Origin: Chitinophagaceae bacterium | GTDB lineage: Bacteria; Bacteroidota; Bacteroidia; Chitinophagales; Chitinophagaceae | Length of the DNA stretch: 46,260 nt | Assembly (NCBI GenBank): GCA_023251255.1 | Contig: JAHEZD010000011.1 | Span: forward strand, 1-46,260 | Direction of reading: 5' to 3' | In this document: positions 1 to 7,685 of the stretch, in pieces | Position numbering within the stretch: the first letter of the stretch is position 1 | Layout of the letters: the number at the start of each line of letters is the position of its first letter | Notes under the pieces: model-generated | Told to the model about the DNA's origin: nothing | The model's input: the letters and a program-made list of their open reading frames with translations, nothing else | Databases searched by the model: none | Program-made: the position numbers and the translations under genes

Positions 1-204
1 CTTTAGCATCAATCCACGTTCATGGAAGGTCATGTGGCGTAGGGTGCCGCTATTGGTCCTGGCATACTGTAGAATGGAAGCAAAGTCCAGTCCCTTGGTG
101 GATGCAGTGGCTATGGTATTGCCATTTACTGCATTGTACAAAGTTTGCCCATCACCATCACCGGTAACCCATGAGCCAAGTATGTAATTGCCGAGTTTGT
201 TCAT
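1..204 (-). CDS. paaZ: PaaZ, bifunctional aldehyde dehydrogenase/enoyl-CoA hydratase (partial, N-terminus)
   Basis: Only the first 68 codons are in the window; the gene runs off the left edge. The translation starts MNKLGNYILGSWVTGDGDGQ and continues with an IATASTKGLDFA segment and a MTFHERG segment, both typical of PaaZ. In the aerobic phenylacetate pathway PaaZ opens the oxepin-CoA ring and oxidises the resulting semialdehyde. The visible part belongs to the N-terminal aldehyde dehydrogenase domain; the hydratase domain cannot be seen. A TAGCTTTG element on the minus strand (225-232) could be its promoter, giving a leader of about 15 nt. Other paa genes, if present, must lie to the left. 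Identification is from recalled family sequence, not a search. Confidence 0.85.
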   Translation of the reverse strand, partial: MNKLGNYILGSWVTGDGDGQTLYNAVNGNTIATASTKGLDFASILQYARTNSGTLRHMTFHERGLMLK

Positions 205-224
205 GTCAATCGTTATTGAGGGGC

Positions 225-232
225 CAAAGCTA
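225..232 (-). promoter_or_regulatory. Putative -7 element of paaZ promoter
   Basis: On the minus strand this reads TAGCTTTG, an exact match to the Bacteroidota TAnnTTTG -7 consensus, about 20 nt before the paaZ ATG. No clear -33 TTTG lies 19 nt upstream, so the call rests on the -7 match and position. Confidence 0.45.
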
Positions 233-275
233 ACGATTGATAGGTTTTGAAAAGGGGATAAAAAGAAAATCGTAA

Positions 276-289
276 TTTAGGCTCCTAAA
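276..289. promoter_or_regulatory. Palindrome upstream of toxin-antitoxin operon
   Basis: TTTAGG and CCTAAA are separated by 2 bp and lie 10-23 nt before the antitoxin ATG at 299. The left arm overlaps a TAATTTAG stretch (273-280), one mismatch from the TAnnTTTG -7 consensus. A palindrome over the promoter suits autorepression by the antitoxin or toxin-antitoxin complex; that role is inference. Confidence 0.35.
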
Positions 290-298
290 ATTGAAGTT

Positions 299-481
299 AT
301 GAGCGTAGCGGAAATGAAAAAAGCAATTCATGACAAGGTTGATAAAATTGAAAATGAAGCAGCTTTGAAAGAGGTGTTGGACCATATTGCCAAATTGAAT
401 GACAAGCAATTTGACCCGAATAAGTTTTTTGACAAAGTGGTTGAACAATATGGTGATGTACTTGAAAAGTTGGCGCAATGA
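299..481 (+). CDS. Small putative antitoxin of a Doc-type toxin
   Basis: This is a 60-residue, highly charged, apparently helical protein (MSVAEMKKAIHDKV at the N-terminus; KFFDKVVEQYGDVLEKLAQ at the end). I see no Phd, AbrB, MazE or HTH motif. Its stop overlaps the start of the Doc-type toxin in an ATGA arrangement (478-481), the usual antitoxin-first layout with translational coupling. The antitoxin role is inferred from size, charge and position. A regularly spaced Leu/Ile/Val pattern in the second half could form the toxin-binding helix. A start at the internal Met (314) is possible but would remove only five residues. Confidence 0.65.
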   Translation: MSVAEMKKAIHDKVDKIENEAALKEVLDHIAKLNDKQFDPNKFFDKVVEQYGDVLEKLAQ

Positions 482-855
482 TTACGAAGGCTATTGTTTT
501 ATCACTACATAATGCATCGATTGAAAAATATGGCGGTTCCTATGGTGTAAGGGATGAAGGACTTATGGAATCCGCCATTGCAAGGCCCTACCAAACATTT
601 GGTGGGGAAGACCTATACCCTACTGTTTTTGAAAAATCTGCTGCCATTGCCGAAAGCCTCATTATTAATCATCCATTTGTAGATGGCAATAAAAGAACTG
701 GGTTTCTTACCATGTTGGCGGTATTGGAAATGGAAGGATTTCGTTTGACTGCATCAAAAAATGATGCTTATCAAACAACCATTGCCATTTCTACAGGAGA
801 ACTTCCTTTTGAACAAATTGTTGAATGGCTGAAAGCCAATACAATCGCTATTTAG
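478..855 (+). CDS. Doc-type (death-on-curing, Fic fold) toxin
   Basis: The 125-residue protein carries HPFVDGNKRTG at residues 65-75. This is the Doc version of the Fic motif, with H65, D69 and K72 matching Doc catalytic positions, and Lys where AMPylating Fic proteins have a Gly/Arg pattern. Known Doc toxins phosphorylate EF-Tu and stop translation. The length fits single-domain Doc proteins (about 120-130 residues). It overlaps the preceding small antitoxin gene by 4 bp. Its 3' end overlaps the 3' end of the convergent secreted-protein gene by 8 bp (848-855), so there is no room for a terminator between them. Target and activity are assumed from the family. Confidence 0.88.
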   Translation: MITKAIVLSLHNASIEKYGGSYGVRDEGLMESAIARPYQTFGGEDLYPTVFEKSAAIAESLIINHPFVDGNKRTGFLTMLAVLEMEGFRLTASKNDAYQTTIAISTGELPFEQIVEWLKANTIAI

Positions 856-1717
856 CAGCAAACCGGAACACTATCTCCCCATTGGTTTGCTCATCGCTCT
901 GCATGTTCAGGGTATATTCCTTTTTGTTGATGGTAATGACCATATAAGCAGTGTTGGGCGGCACGCTTCCCAAGTTTTCGGCAAATAGCACCAGTTTGTT
1001 TTCGGATAGCCCCTTATCCAATGTTATGGTGAAACTGGTAGCTGAGGCTTTGAGCATTTGATGGGAGGCAATGAGCTTTCCGTTCAGGAAAAGGGAAACA
1101 GAATCGCCATCAATTTCACCTACATCGTATAAATCTACTTTTACCAGGTCCGTATCCGTGACAATTTCCTTGAACAGTCTATTTGTCCTTGCGGAGACTG
1201 GATGAACTATTGGAATTAAAGTATCTTTTACTGGCACCATTGCTGGCGTATATTCGAGAACATCCGTTTTATTGTTTGTTTTCATCCTGCTGAAAACAAT
1301 ATTGCTATCCAGCATGATATGCGGGCTTTCTTCATCCAGCACAAGTGTCAAATATTCCTTTGTACTGTCCGAAGTGTATGTCCATTTGTACAGGTTGCCA
1401 TCCTTCATGTTCGTTTCGGACCCGTCTGCAGATGAACGGAAATTCTCCGTATGGAGGGTCAACGTGTGGGCCTGCGTATCAACCATCCCCAATAGGTTCA
1501 GGCTCAAATAGCTATCCTTCCAGGAAACAGTTATTTTGGTTTTACCTTCCAGCAGTTTCATTTTCTTGTTGATGGCAATCTCATAGAACCTGCTGACCGT
1601 TCGGTTTTTCAATGTATTGGCCTTCTCTTTTTCGGACACCCAGTTACCACTGATATCCTGTGAAAAAATGCTTGGGGCAAGCGCAAGGAAAACAGTCAAC
1701 AGCAATAATTCTTTCAT
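848..1717 (-). CDS. Secreted protein of unknown function
   Basis: The 289-residue product begins with a Sec signal peptide (MKELLLLTVFLALAPSIFSQ) with probable cleavage before the mature DISGNWV segment. That segment resembles the first strand of lipocalin-like beta-barrel proteins, followed by alternating strands up to about residue 145. The C-terminal part (about 185-285) contains VDLYDVGEIDGDSVSLFLNG and ENKLVLFAENLGSVPPN, a beta-rich module I associate with Bacteroidota secreted proteins but cannot name. There is no lipobox Cys, so a soluble periplasmic or secreted protein is likely. The gene stands alone and converges on the Doc toxin gene. Confidence 0.75.
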   Translation of the reverse strand: MKELLLLTVFLALAPSIFSQDISGNWVSEKEKANTLKNRTVSRFYEIAINKKMKLLEGKTKITVSWKDSYLSLNLLGMVDTQAHTLTLHTENFRSSADGSETNMKDGNLYKWTYTSDSTKEYLTLVLDEESPHIMLDSNIVFSRMKTNNKTDVLEYTPAMVPVKDTLIPIVHPVSARTNRLFKEIVTDTDLVKVDLYDVGEIDGDSVSLFLNGKLIASHQMLKASATSFTITLDKGLSENKLVLFAENLGSVPPNTAYMVITINKKEYTLNMQSDEQTNGEIVFRFAAK

Positions 1718-1801
1718 TGCATGAATATACTAACGGTGACTATAAAAATGCCCATGGCACATAATTGCTGACCAATGAACCAAGTGTACAAATGGGAATG
1801 C

Positions 1802-2272
1802 TCATGAAACCAACCCAAACTGCCTAGCATGGTGGATTACATGTTTGTAATGCAGTAGGACCCATTCACTAAAATCAAGTTCGCCAAAAACCGGGTGGCA
1901 GGTTTTGGCATCGGGGTTTTGCTGGAAGTAGCTGACAAAGCTGTCAATTTGGTGTTGAAGCTTGCTGATGGCTATTTCCATGTTGGGGTTACGTACAGGC
2001 AAGGGCTCATCCCCCAAAACTGCTGTTGGAGCCTTGGTATTTTCCCTGAACTGCTTATCACTCAATAGGAATTCCTTGTATTTGGGCAAATGTTCAATGG
2101 CTGTCACCAAGGGCAATTGGACCTTGTTGGAAGAAACCTTGAAGAAATCGGCTACATGCTCCACCATTTGCTGGAAGCTCATTTTGCCCCATTTAGCTGC
2201 AGTGTTCCTGTCTGCATTTCTTAGTAGGGGAACAAACTCTGCGGTCATAAAGTGCAGCTTGGTATTATCCAT
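1802..2272 (-). CDS. DinB-like / DUF1569-type protein
   Basis: This 156-residue cytoplasmic protein has the four-helix DinB/DUF1569 pattern. KMSFQQMVEHVADFF near residue 30 supplies a first His, and HYKHVIHHARQF near the C-terminus supplies the typical HxxxHxxQF metal-site segment, preceded by HPVFGELDFSEW. Family members are predicted metal-dependent proteins, some bacillithiol- or mycothiol-linked, but most have no assigned reaction. The ATG at 2272 is clear. It lies downstream of adk on the same strand but is separated from it by an intrinsic terminator, so it is probably transcribed on its own. Confidence 0.7.
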   Translation of the reverse strand: MDNTKLHFMTAEFVPLLRNADRNTAAKWGKMSFQQMVEHVADFFKVSSNKVQLPLVTAIEHLPKYKEFLLSDKQFRENTKAPTAVLGDEPLPVRNPNMEIAISKLQHQIDSFVSYFQQNPDAKTCHPVFGELDFSEWVLLHYKHVIHHARQFGLVS

Positions 2273-2294
2273 ACAATCGTTTTGGTGAAGCTAA

Positions 2295-2326
2295 TAAAAA
2301 ATCCCGCCAAAGAATTGACGGGATTT
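2295..2326 (-). terminator. Intrinsic terminator of adk
   Basis: On the minus strand AAATCCCGTC pairs with GGCGGGATTT (one G:T pair) across an 8-nt loop, followed by a T-run. It lies 37 bp past the adk stop and before the DinB-like gene. Confidence 0.8.
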
Positions 2327-2362
2327 GCAGTTGGTATTGGTTGCAAAAAGTTAAACTATCTA

Positions 2363-2941
2363 TTAAGACATGCGTTTGCCGATTTCGCTGCAAAGGTTGC
2401 CGAAAATTTCTTCCACAGTTCCTTCTCCTTTTACTGCAACTACTTTATCGAACTTCTTATAGTAGTCGGCAACTACCGCAGTCTTTGTTTCGTATTCAGC
2501 AATCCTAGCACGGATTACCTCCTCATTGGTATCATCACTTCTGCCACTGGTCAGCCCACGGTTCAACAATCTTTTTACCAGTTCCTCCTCCGTTACTTCC
2601 AAAGCAAGCATGACGCCTATCTCTGTTTTCTTGAGCTGGAGCAATTTATCCAGTGCTTCACTTTGCGCCTCGGTTCTGGGGAAACCGTCAAATAAAAAGC
2701 CTTTTGCGGCAGGATTTGCTTCCAATGCCGAGCTGATCATGCCTATTACCACTTCATCCGGCACCAATTGTCCCTTGTCCATAAACCCCTTGGCTTCCAT
2801 ACCCAACGGCGTTTTGGCAGCAATTTCGCTACGGAGCAAATCACCTGTACTAAGATGTTTCAACTGGTATTTGGAAATCAATTTTTCACTTTGCGTCCCT
2901 TTTCCACTTCCGGGAGGGCCGAACAAGATAATATTAAACAT
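2363..2941 (-). CDS. adk: Adenylate kinase, short form
   Basis: Adenylate kinase interconverts ATP + AMP and 2 ADP in the cytoplasm. The 192-residue product has the P-loop GPPGSGKGT at residues 8-16, the AMP-binding HLSTGDLLR, the FDGFPRT motif, and the RSDDTNEEVIRAR region near the end. The LID is the short type, replacing the roughly 30-residue zinc-type LID, which is normal for Bacteroidota. The ATG at 2941 is supported by a TATATTTG -7-like element on the minus strand (2969-2976), about 28 nt upstream. It ends at a strong terminator and appears monocistronic. Confidence 0.96.
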   Translation of the reverse strand: MFNIILFGPPGSGKGTQSEKLISKYQLKHLSTGDLLRSEIAAKTPLGMEAKGFMDKGQLVPDEVVIGMISSALEANPAAKGFLFDGFPRTEAQSEALDKLLQLKKTEIGVMLALEVTEEELVKRLLNRGLTSGRSDDTNEEVIRARIAEYETKTAVVADYYKKFDKVVAVKGEGTVEEIFGNLCSEIGKRMS

Positions 2942-2968
2942 GGGGCTTTACTAACCTTGAATGAAGAA

Positions 2969-2976
2969 CAAATATA
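2969..2976 (-). promoter_or_regulatory. Putative -7 element of adk promoter
   Basis: The minus strand reads TATATTTG, an exact TAnnTTTG match, 28 nt before the adk start. No good -33 partner is visible. Confidence 0.5.
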
Positions 2977-3117
2977 AGGAACGGACTTTAAATTTCCTTT
3001 AACAAATGGAGCGAAACATTGTACGATTTGAATTGTAAGGAAATATTGCAGCCACCGTCAAACATTCTGCGTTATCTTGATTAAGTTGAACCTAATTTTA
3101 TGTACAAATATTTGAAC

Positions 3118-3687
3118 ATGAAAAAATATTGCGGATTACTGCTTATTTTAATGATGTCCGTTTGGGGATGCAATGCCCAGAACAACCAACAAAAAAAAAC
3201 AACCATGGATACAACCAACAAAAAAGACAACCCTGTTTATTCAAAAACAGATACCAGCAAAGTGGTGATGAAGGATGATGAATGGAAAAAAATACTCAGT
3301 CCTGAAGTGTACCAGATAGCCCGTGAGAAGGGTACTGAAAGACCATGGAGCAGCAAATTTGAGGATTACAAGGAAATAGGCACTTATTATTGTGCTGCCT
3401 GCGGCAATGCCCTTTTTAAAAGCGATACCAAATTTGAAAGTGGCTGTGGATGGCCAAGCTTCTATGAACCAATTAGCAAGGCCGCCATTATTTATACGCC
3501 AGATAATGCGCACGGTATGCAACGCACGGAAGTTCAGTGTGGCAGGTGCAAGGCACATTTGGGACATGTGTTTGAAGATGGACCAAAGCCTACCGGCTTA
3601 CGTTACTGCATCAATGGTGTGGTGCTGGACTTTGAGAAGGCAAAGGAAGCGGAGAAGAACTATGAGGAAAAGAAAAAGGGGGAGTGA
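3118..3687 (+). CDS. msrB: Peptide-methionine (R)-S-oxide reductase MsrB, lipoprotein
   Basis: MsrB reduces methionine-R-sulfoxide in proteins. I choose the ATG at 3118 because it begins a standard lipoprotein signal ([18 protein letters not shown], lipobox Cys18); an ATG six codons earlier (3100) would extend the n-region. The zinc site is two CxxC pairs (C92/C95 in CAACGN and C141/C144 in [10 protein letters not shown]), with the catalytic Cys in GLRYCINGV (C164). A polar linker of about 25 residues follows the lipidated Cys. The protein should therefore be anchored in the cell envelope, protecting surface or periplasmic proteins from oxidation. A GU-rich hairpin with a T-run follows the stop. 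Confidence 0.93.
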   Translation: MKKYCGLLLILMMSVWGCNAQNNQQKKTTMDTTNKKDNPVYSKTDTSKVVMKDDEWKKILSPEVYQIAREKGTERPWSSKFEDYKEIGTYYCAACGNALFKSDTKFESGCGWPSFYEPISKAAIIYTPDNAHGMQRTEVQCGRCKAHLGHVFEDGPKPTGLRYCINGVVLDFEKAKEAEKNYEEKKKGE

Positions 3688-3708
3688 GTTTTTTAGTATT
3701 ACAACAGG

Positions 3709-3736
3709 GCCGTTGACAGACTGTTGGCGGCTTTTT
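3709..3736 (+). terminator. Intrinsic terminator of msrB
   Basis: GCCGTTGACA pairs with TGTTGGCGGC (three G:U pairs) around a GAC loop, followed by TTTTT. The T-tract sits at the expected -33 position of the next promoter. Confidence 0.6.
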
Positions 3737-3756
3737 CATTCCACCTCCCAATCTCT

Positions 3757-3764
3757 TACCTTCG
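3757..3764 (+). promoter_or_regulatory. Putative -7 element of aminotransferase promoter
   Basis: TACCTTCG differs from TAnnTTTG at one position and lies 16 nt before the ATG at 3780. TTTC is found 19 nt upstream at the -33 position (3734-3737). The same TACCTTCGC form occurs before the M3 peptidase gene. Confidence 0.5.
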
Positions 3765-3779
3765 CCGCAAATTACGGTT

Positions 3780-5036
3780 ATGGCCAAGCTGAGCAAACTT
3801 GCTGAAAATCAAACAGGATCTGAAATTGTAAAACTGGGCAATGCAATAAGTGAGCGCATCAGGAACGGCGAAAAAATCTATAATTATACGATTGGCGATT
3901 TTGACCCCTCTATTTTCCCCATACCAAAAGAGTTTGAGGATGCCATTGTGAATGAATACAGGAACGGCAGCACCAGCTACCCTCCTGCAGACGGAGTGGC
4001 CGACCTGCGTAAAGCAGTTTCCACCTTTATCAAGGATTGGGAAGGACTTGATTATGCGCCCAATGAAATCCAGATTGCTTCCGGTGGAAGACCGTTGCTC
4101 TACACCATTTTTAAAGTGCTGGTTGATCGGGGCGATAAAGTAATCTATGCCGTGCCTTCATGGAACAACAACCATTATGTGAACATGAATGATGGTGTAC
4201 ACTGCATGATCGAGGCAACACCCGAAAACAATTTCATGCCCACAGTAGCAGATATTGCCCCTCATATAAAAGGAGCAACACTGCTTTGTTTGTGCACCCC
4301 CCAAAACCCAACAGGTACCACGCTTTCCAAGGAATCCCTGGAACAGATCTGCGACCTGATCCTTGAAGAGAACAAGCAACGTGGCAATGAGGAGAAGAAG
4401 CTCTACCTTATGTTTGACCAGATGTACTGGACATTGACTTTTGGCAGCATTGAACATTTCAACCCGATCAGTTTAAGGCCAGCTATGAAGGAATACACCA
4501 TTTTTGTGGATGGCATTTCAAAGGTTTTTTCTGCTACGGGTGTACGCGTTGGTTGGAGCATGGGTCCAGCAGAGATTATGGCAAAAGTAAAAGCCATCCT
4601 TAGCCATATTGGTGCCTGGGCCCCTATGGCAGAACAGAAAGCAACGGCTAAATACCTTGTTCAAAAAGAAAACATAAGCAAATACCTTGTCCATTTCAAA
4701 GCAGAAGTAGAAGAACGTTTGAGAACCATATATAATGGTTTTAAGAACTTGCAAGCAAAGGGTTATACCGTGGATGCAGTGGACCCCCAAGCCGCTATTT
4801 ATCTTACCATAAAAATGGACCTAGTAGGTAAGGATGCCAATGGCAGAACGCTGCAAACACAAGCTGATGTAACTGAATATATTTTGAGTGAAGCCAAGCT
4901 TGCTGTGGTTCCTTTTTATGCTTTTGGTGCAGGCAATAACTCGCCTTGGTACAGGCTCAGTGTGGGTACCTGCAAAAAAGAGGAGATTCCGGAAATGCTT
5001 TCCAAACTGGAAGCAGCTTTGAGCAAGTTGAAATAA
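3780..5036 (+). CDS. PLP-dependent aminotransferase, class I/II (aspartate aminotransferase-like)
   Basis: This 418-residue fold-type I enzyme should transfer the amino group from an amino acid to 2-oxoglutarate or a similar acceptor in the cytoplasm. Family landmarks are TIGDFDPSIFPIP near 37-50, the cofactor-contact ASGGRPLLYTIF (100-111), CTPQNPTGT (172-180), and the Schiff-base lysine K248 in DGISKVFSATGVRVGW. A C-terminal YRLSVG segment supplies the carboxylate-binding Arg. Substrate cannot be told from sequence; aspartate is the default for this branch. It has its own promoter-like motif and ends at a hairpin shared with convergent mutL. Confidence 0.88.
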   Translation: MAKLSKLAENQTGSEIVKLGNAISERIRNGEKIYNYTIGDFDPSIFPIPKEFEDAIVNEYRNGSTSYPPADGVADLRKAVSTFIKDWEGLDYAPNEIQIASGGRPLLYTIFKVLVDRGDKVIYAVPSWNNNHYVNMNDGVHCMIEATPENNFMPTVADIAPHIKGATLLCLCTPQNPTGTTLSKESLEQICDLILEENKQRGNEEKKLYLMFDQMYWTLTFGSIEHFNPISLRPAMKEYTIFVDGISKVFSATGVRVGWSMGPAEIMAKVKAILSHIGAWAPMAEQKATAKYLVQKENISKYLVHFKAEVEERLRTIYNGFKNLQAKGYTVDAVDPQAAIYLTIKMDLVGKDANGRTLQTQADVTEYILSEAKLAVVPFYAFGAGNNSPWYRLSVGTCKKEEIPEMLSKLEAALSKLK

Positions 5037-5060
5037 TTGATATACCTATTGCAGTAATAA

Positions 5061-5096
5061 TAAATGGTTCCATGTACTTCCTTGGAACCCTTTATT
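5061..5096. terminator. Bidirectional terminator between aminotransferase gene and mutL
   Basis: GGTTCCA (5066-5072) and TGGAACC (5083-5089) form a 7-bp stem with a 10-nt loop, flanked by A-rich sequence on the left and T-rich sequence on the right. That would give a T-run on both strands between two convergent genes. Confidence 0.6.
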
Positions 5097-5123
5097 GTGT
5101 TATGTAGTACTACCGTAGCGCGA

Positions 5124-6989
5124 TTACCGCCCGAACATCCTGTCTAAATAATCTTCCTTGAATTCCAAATAAGTGGGGCTTCCTGTGGGTGTAACATTGG
5201 GCGTGGTGCAAGTGAATAGCTGTTCAATCAAAGTTTGCATTTCATGCTGCCCCAAGGCCTGGCCGGCTTTAATGGCCTGCTGCCTGCTCATGCACCTTAC
5301 CAGTTTTTCTCGTTTGCTGTATTTGATCTCGCTACTGAAATGCTTGAACTGTTCCAGCAATAAATCGATGCTGTGTTTCTCATTGCCATGGGCCACATCT
5401 GCTGGTGTTCCCTGTATAACAAAAGTATTGGTGCCAAAGGGCTCCACCTCATAGCCCAGTGCTGCAATATCGGGCAATAAATCTTCCAAAAGAACCGCAT
5501 CCGGTGTTGCCAGTTCCAATGTTACGGGAAACAAGCTTTTCTGTGTTGCTGGCGTTTTGCTATGCACAGCAGTGCTGTATTTTTCATACAGTATCCTTTC
5601 ATGTGCATGTTGCTGGTGCACCAACATAAAACCATTATTGGTAGCAGCAATGATGTAGGTATTGTGCAGTTGAATATAGTTGGATGCTAAAGGCTGAATG
5701 CTAAAGGCCGAATGCTGAGCGTTAGCTGCAGGCTGCTTTTCATAACTGAAAACTTCTTGGTTATTGCCTTCAGTCTTGAGCCCTACGCCCTCTGCGTCCT
5801 TACTCACAAAAAATTCCCTCCAATGTTTCAGTTCGCTTTTTTCATTGGGTTCTATTTTGTGTGCTTGGTGCTTTCCTGTAAATGTTTTGTACAGATTGGA
5901 TATTGCTGCCGATTCCCTGTTCTCCAAAGTAAAGGGTTTGCTTACTGCATCCAATCCCTGGATTTCGGCATTCAGGGTAAAGTCCAAACTGGGAGCAATA
6001 CTGAACTGGGCCAGTGCATGTTTCACTGCAGCCTGCACAAAAGCATATACTATTTTCTCATCTTCGAATTTTATTTCCTGTTTGGTCGGGTGGACATTGA
6101 TATCAACTACAGACGGGTCCAAATCAATAAACAACACATAGCTGGGGAAACTGTCCTTTGCAATCATGTTCTCAAAAGCGCTGTTCACCGCATGGTTCAG
6201 ATAAGCGCTTTTAATAAAACGGTTGTTCACAAAAAAATACTGGTCCCCACGGGTTTTTTTGGCAGTCTCCGGTTTGCCCACAAAACCGTAAACATTCATG
6301 TAATCGGTATCTTCCTTTACGCTCACCAATTTGGCCGTATAGTTGTTGCCCAGTATTTGAACAATCCTTTGCTTGAGGCTGCCCGCTTCTAAATGGAAGA
6401 CCTCCTGTCCGTTGCTGGTCAGTGAAAAGAATATTTCAGGGAAGGCCATGGACACACGGATAAATTCATCCACGATATGCCTCATCTCGGCAGGGTTGCT
6501 TTTCAGGAAATTCCTCCTGGCCGGTACATTGAAAAACAGGTTTTTCATGCTGATGGTTGAACCAACTGCACTTGCACAGGCTTCCTGCTTTAGCACATTA
6601 CTGTTCTCAATTTCTATATAGGTACCCAGTTCATCTTCAGCCCTTCTTGATTTCAGTTCCACTTGTGCCACGGCAGCAATGGATGCCAAAGCTTCCCCAC
6701 GGAAACCCATTGTTTTTATCCGAAACAGGTCTTCTATATTCCTTATCTTACTGGTGGCATGCCTTTCAAAAGCCATCCTGGCATCGGTTTCGCTCATGCC
6801 CTTGCCATTATCAACCACAGAAATCAATGCTTTGCCCGAATCGGACACAATGAGCTTTATTTCGGTGGCCCCAGCATCCACTGCATTTTCCAGCAATTCC
6901 TTTACAGCACTGGATGGGCGCTGGATTACCTCTCCAGCGGCTATCTGATTGGCAATGTTGTCTGGTAAAAGTTGAATAATATCCGCCAC
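5124..6989 (-). CDS. mutL: DNA mismatch repair protein MutL
   Basis: MutL couples MutS mismatch recognition to strand processing. The 621-residue product has the GHKL ATPase motifs ELLENAVDAGA (31-41), DNGKGM (60-65) and GFRGEAL (95-101), a transducer domain to about residue 335, a variable linker and a C-terminal dimerisation domain. Translation starts with GTG. In the C-terminal domain the endonuclease motif DQHA(x)2E(x)4E appears as HQQHAHERILYE (458-469), so the first Asp is His, and the usual CPHGRP segment reads TPTGSP. The linker (about 419-440) carries a heptamer-repeat insert. Cutting activity is therefore uncertain, while ATPase and matchmaker roles look intact. Confidence 0.95.
   Translation of the reverse strand: MADIIQLLPDNIANQIAAGEVIQRPSSAVKELLENAVDAGATEIKLIVSDSGKALISVVDNGKGMSETDARMAFERHATSKIRNIEDLFRIKTMGFRGEALASIAAVAQVELKSRRAEDELGTYIEIENSNVLKQEACASAVGSTISMKNLFFNVPARRNFLKSNPAEMRHIVDEFIRVSMAFPEIFFSLTSNGQEVFHLEAGSLKQRIVQILGNNYTAKLVSVKEDTDYMNVYGFVGKPETAKKTRGDQYFFVNNRFIKSAYLNHAVNSAFENMIAKDSFPSYVLFIDLDPSVVDINVHPTKQEIKFEDEKIVYAFVQAAVKHALAQFSIAPSLDFTLNAEIQGLDAVSKPFTLENRESAAISNLYKTFTGKHQAHKIEPNEKSELKHWREFFVSKDAEGVGLKTEGNNQEVFSYEKQPAANAQHSAFSIQPLASNYIQLHNTYIIAATNNGFMLVHQQHAHERILYEKYSTAVHSKTPATQKSLFPVTLELATPDAVLLEDLLPDIAALGYEVEPFGTNTFVIQGTPADVAHGNEKHSIDLLLEQFKHFSSEIKYSKREKLVRCMSRQQAIKAGQALGQHEMQTLIEQLFTCTTPNVTPTGSPTYLEFKEDYLDRMFGR
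5675..5735 (-). repeat. Degenerate heptamer repeat inside mutL linker
   Basis: On the coding strand successive 7-mers read GCAGCCT, GCAGCTA, ACGCTCA, GCATTCG, GCCTTTA, GCATTCA, GCCTTTA, GCATCCA. The clearest part is two near-identical 14-mers. It encodes about 20 residues (QHSAFSIQPLAS core) in the non-conserved linker. Confidence 0.6.
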
Positions 6990-7077
6990 AGTATCCCGTT
7001 TTTTTAGATGGCTGTAAAAATAGAAGTATCTGTGCTTACTTAAAGGTACTTTCTACTAACCATGAAACCCCTGATCT

Positions 7078-7677
7078 ATGAAAAACACCATTTTCATTGT
7101 GGCGTTGATGCTTGCATGCTGCTCCTGCCAGAAATCTGTTGATGTGGCCGAACAGCCCAAAACAGATAGCACCAATCCCCCATCTACTTCCGTGATTGAG
7201 TACCTGATAAAACAGGGACAGCAGTATTGCGACAAAAACCCCTTTCAACAAGTGAGCGTCAGCGAATTGAAATTTACCGTAAAGTTTGACAGCTCCGCTA
7301 TCTACCAAACAATTGACCCTGCTAACCAAGTTGATATCAATAAGTTGTATGGTTTTTCTGACAACAACGCTGACCACCATCTATTCAGTGCAAGGTTTGG
7401 TTGGAGATGGAAAAACAATGAACTGCAGATTTTTGCCTACATCTATAATACTGGCATCATGAGCTTCCAGCAAATTGGTGTTGCCAATATTGGATTGGAA
7501 AACAATTGCAGTATCAAGGTTTCCGGCAACAGCTATATTTTTTCGATGAATGGATACAGTGTTACCATGCCACGTGCAAGTACAACAAGTACTGGTTTAG
7601 GATATAAACTGTACCCTTATTTTGGTGGAAATGAAATGGCACCGCACGATATTAGGATCTGGATAAAGGAACTTTAA
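7078..7677 (+). CDS. Putative lipoprotein of unknown function
   Basis: The 199-residue protein has a short hydrophobic signal ending in LACCSCQKS; C14 or C15 is the likely lipidated Cys. A Pro/Thr/Ser-rich spacer follows. The mature part looks beta-rich and contains ARFGWRWKNNELQIFAYIYN near residue 110, with many aromatic residues. I recognise no domain. It is divergent from mutL with only 88 bp between start codons, and is followed by a 136-bp inverted-repeat element instead of a simple terminator. Confidence 0.7.
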   Translation: MKNTIFIVALMLACCSCQKSVDVAEQPKTDSTNPPSTSVIEYLIKQGQQYCDKNPFQQVSVSELKFTVKFDSSAIYQTIDPANQVDINKLYGFSDNNADHHLFSARFGWRWKNNELQIFAYIYNTGIMSFQQIGVANIGLENNCSIKVSGNSYIFSMNGYSVTMPRASTTSTGLGYKLYPYFGGNEMAPHDIRIWIKEL

Positions 7678-7685
7678 AATTAACT

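Noticed and set aside
5712-6392. Long plus-strand open frame opposite mutL
   Set aside because: It is antisense to conserved MutL coding sequence and rich in Cys, Phe and Ile as expected of a shadow frame.
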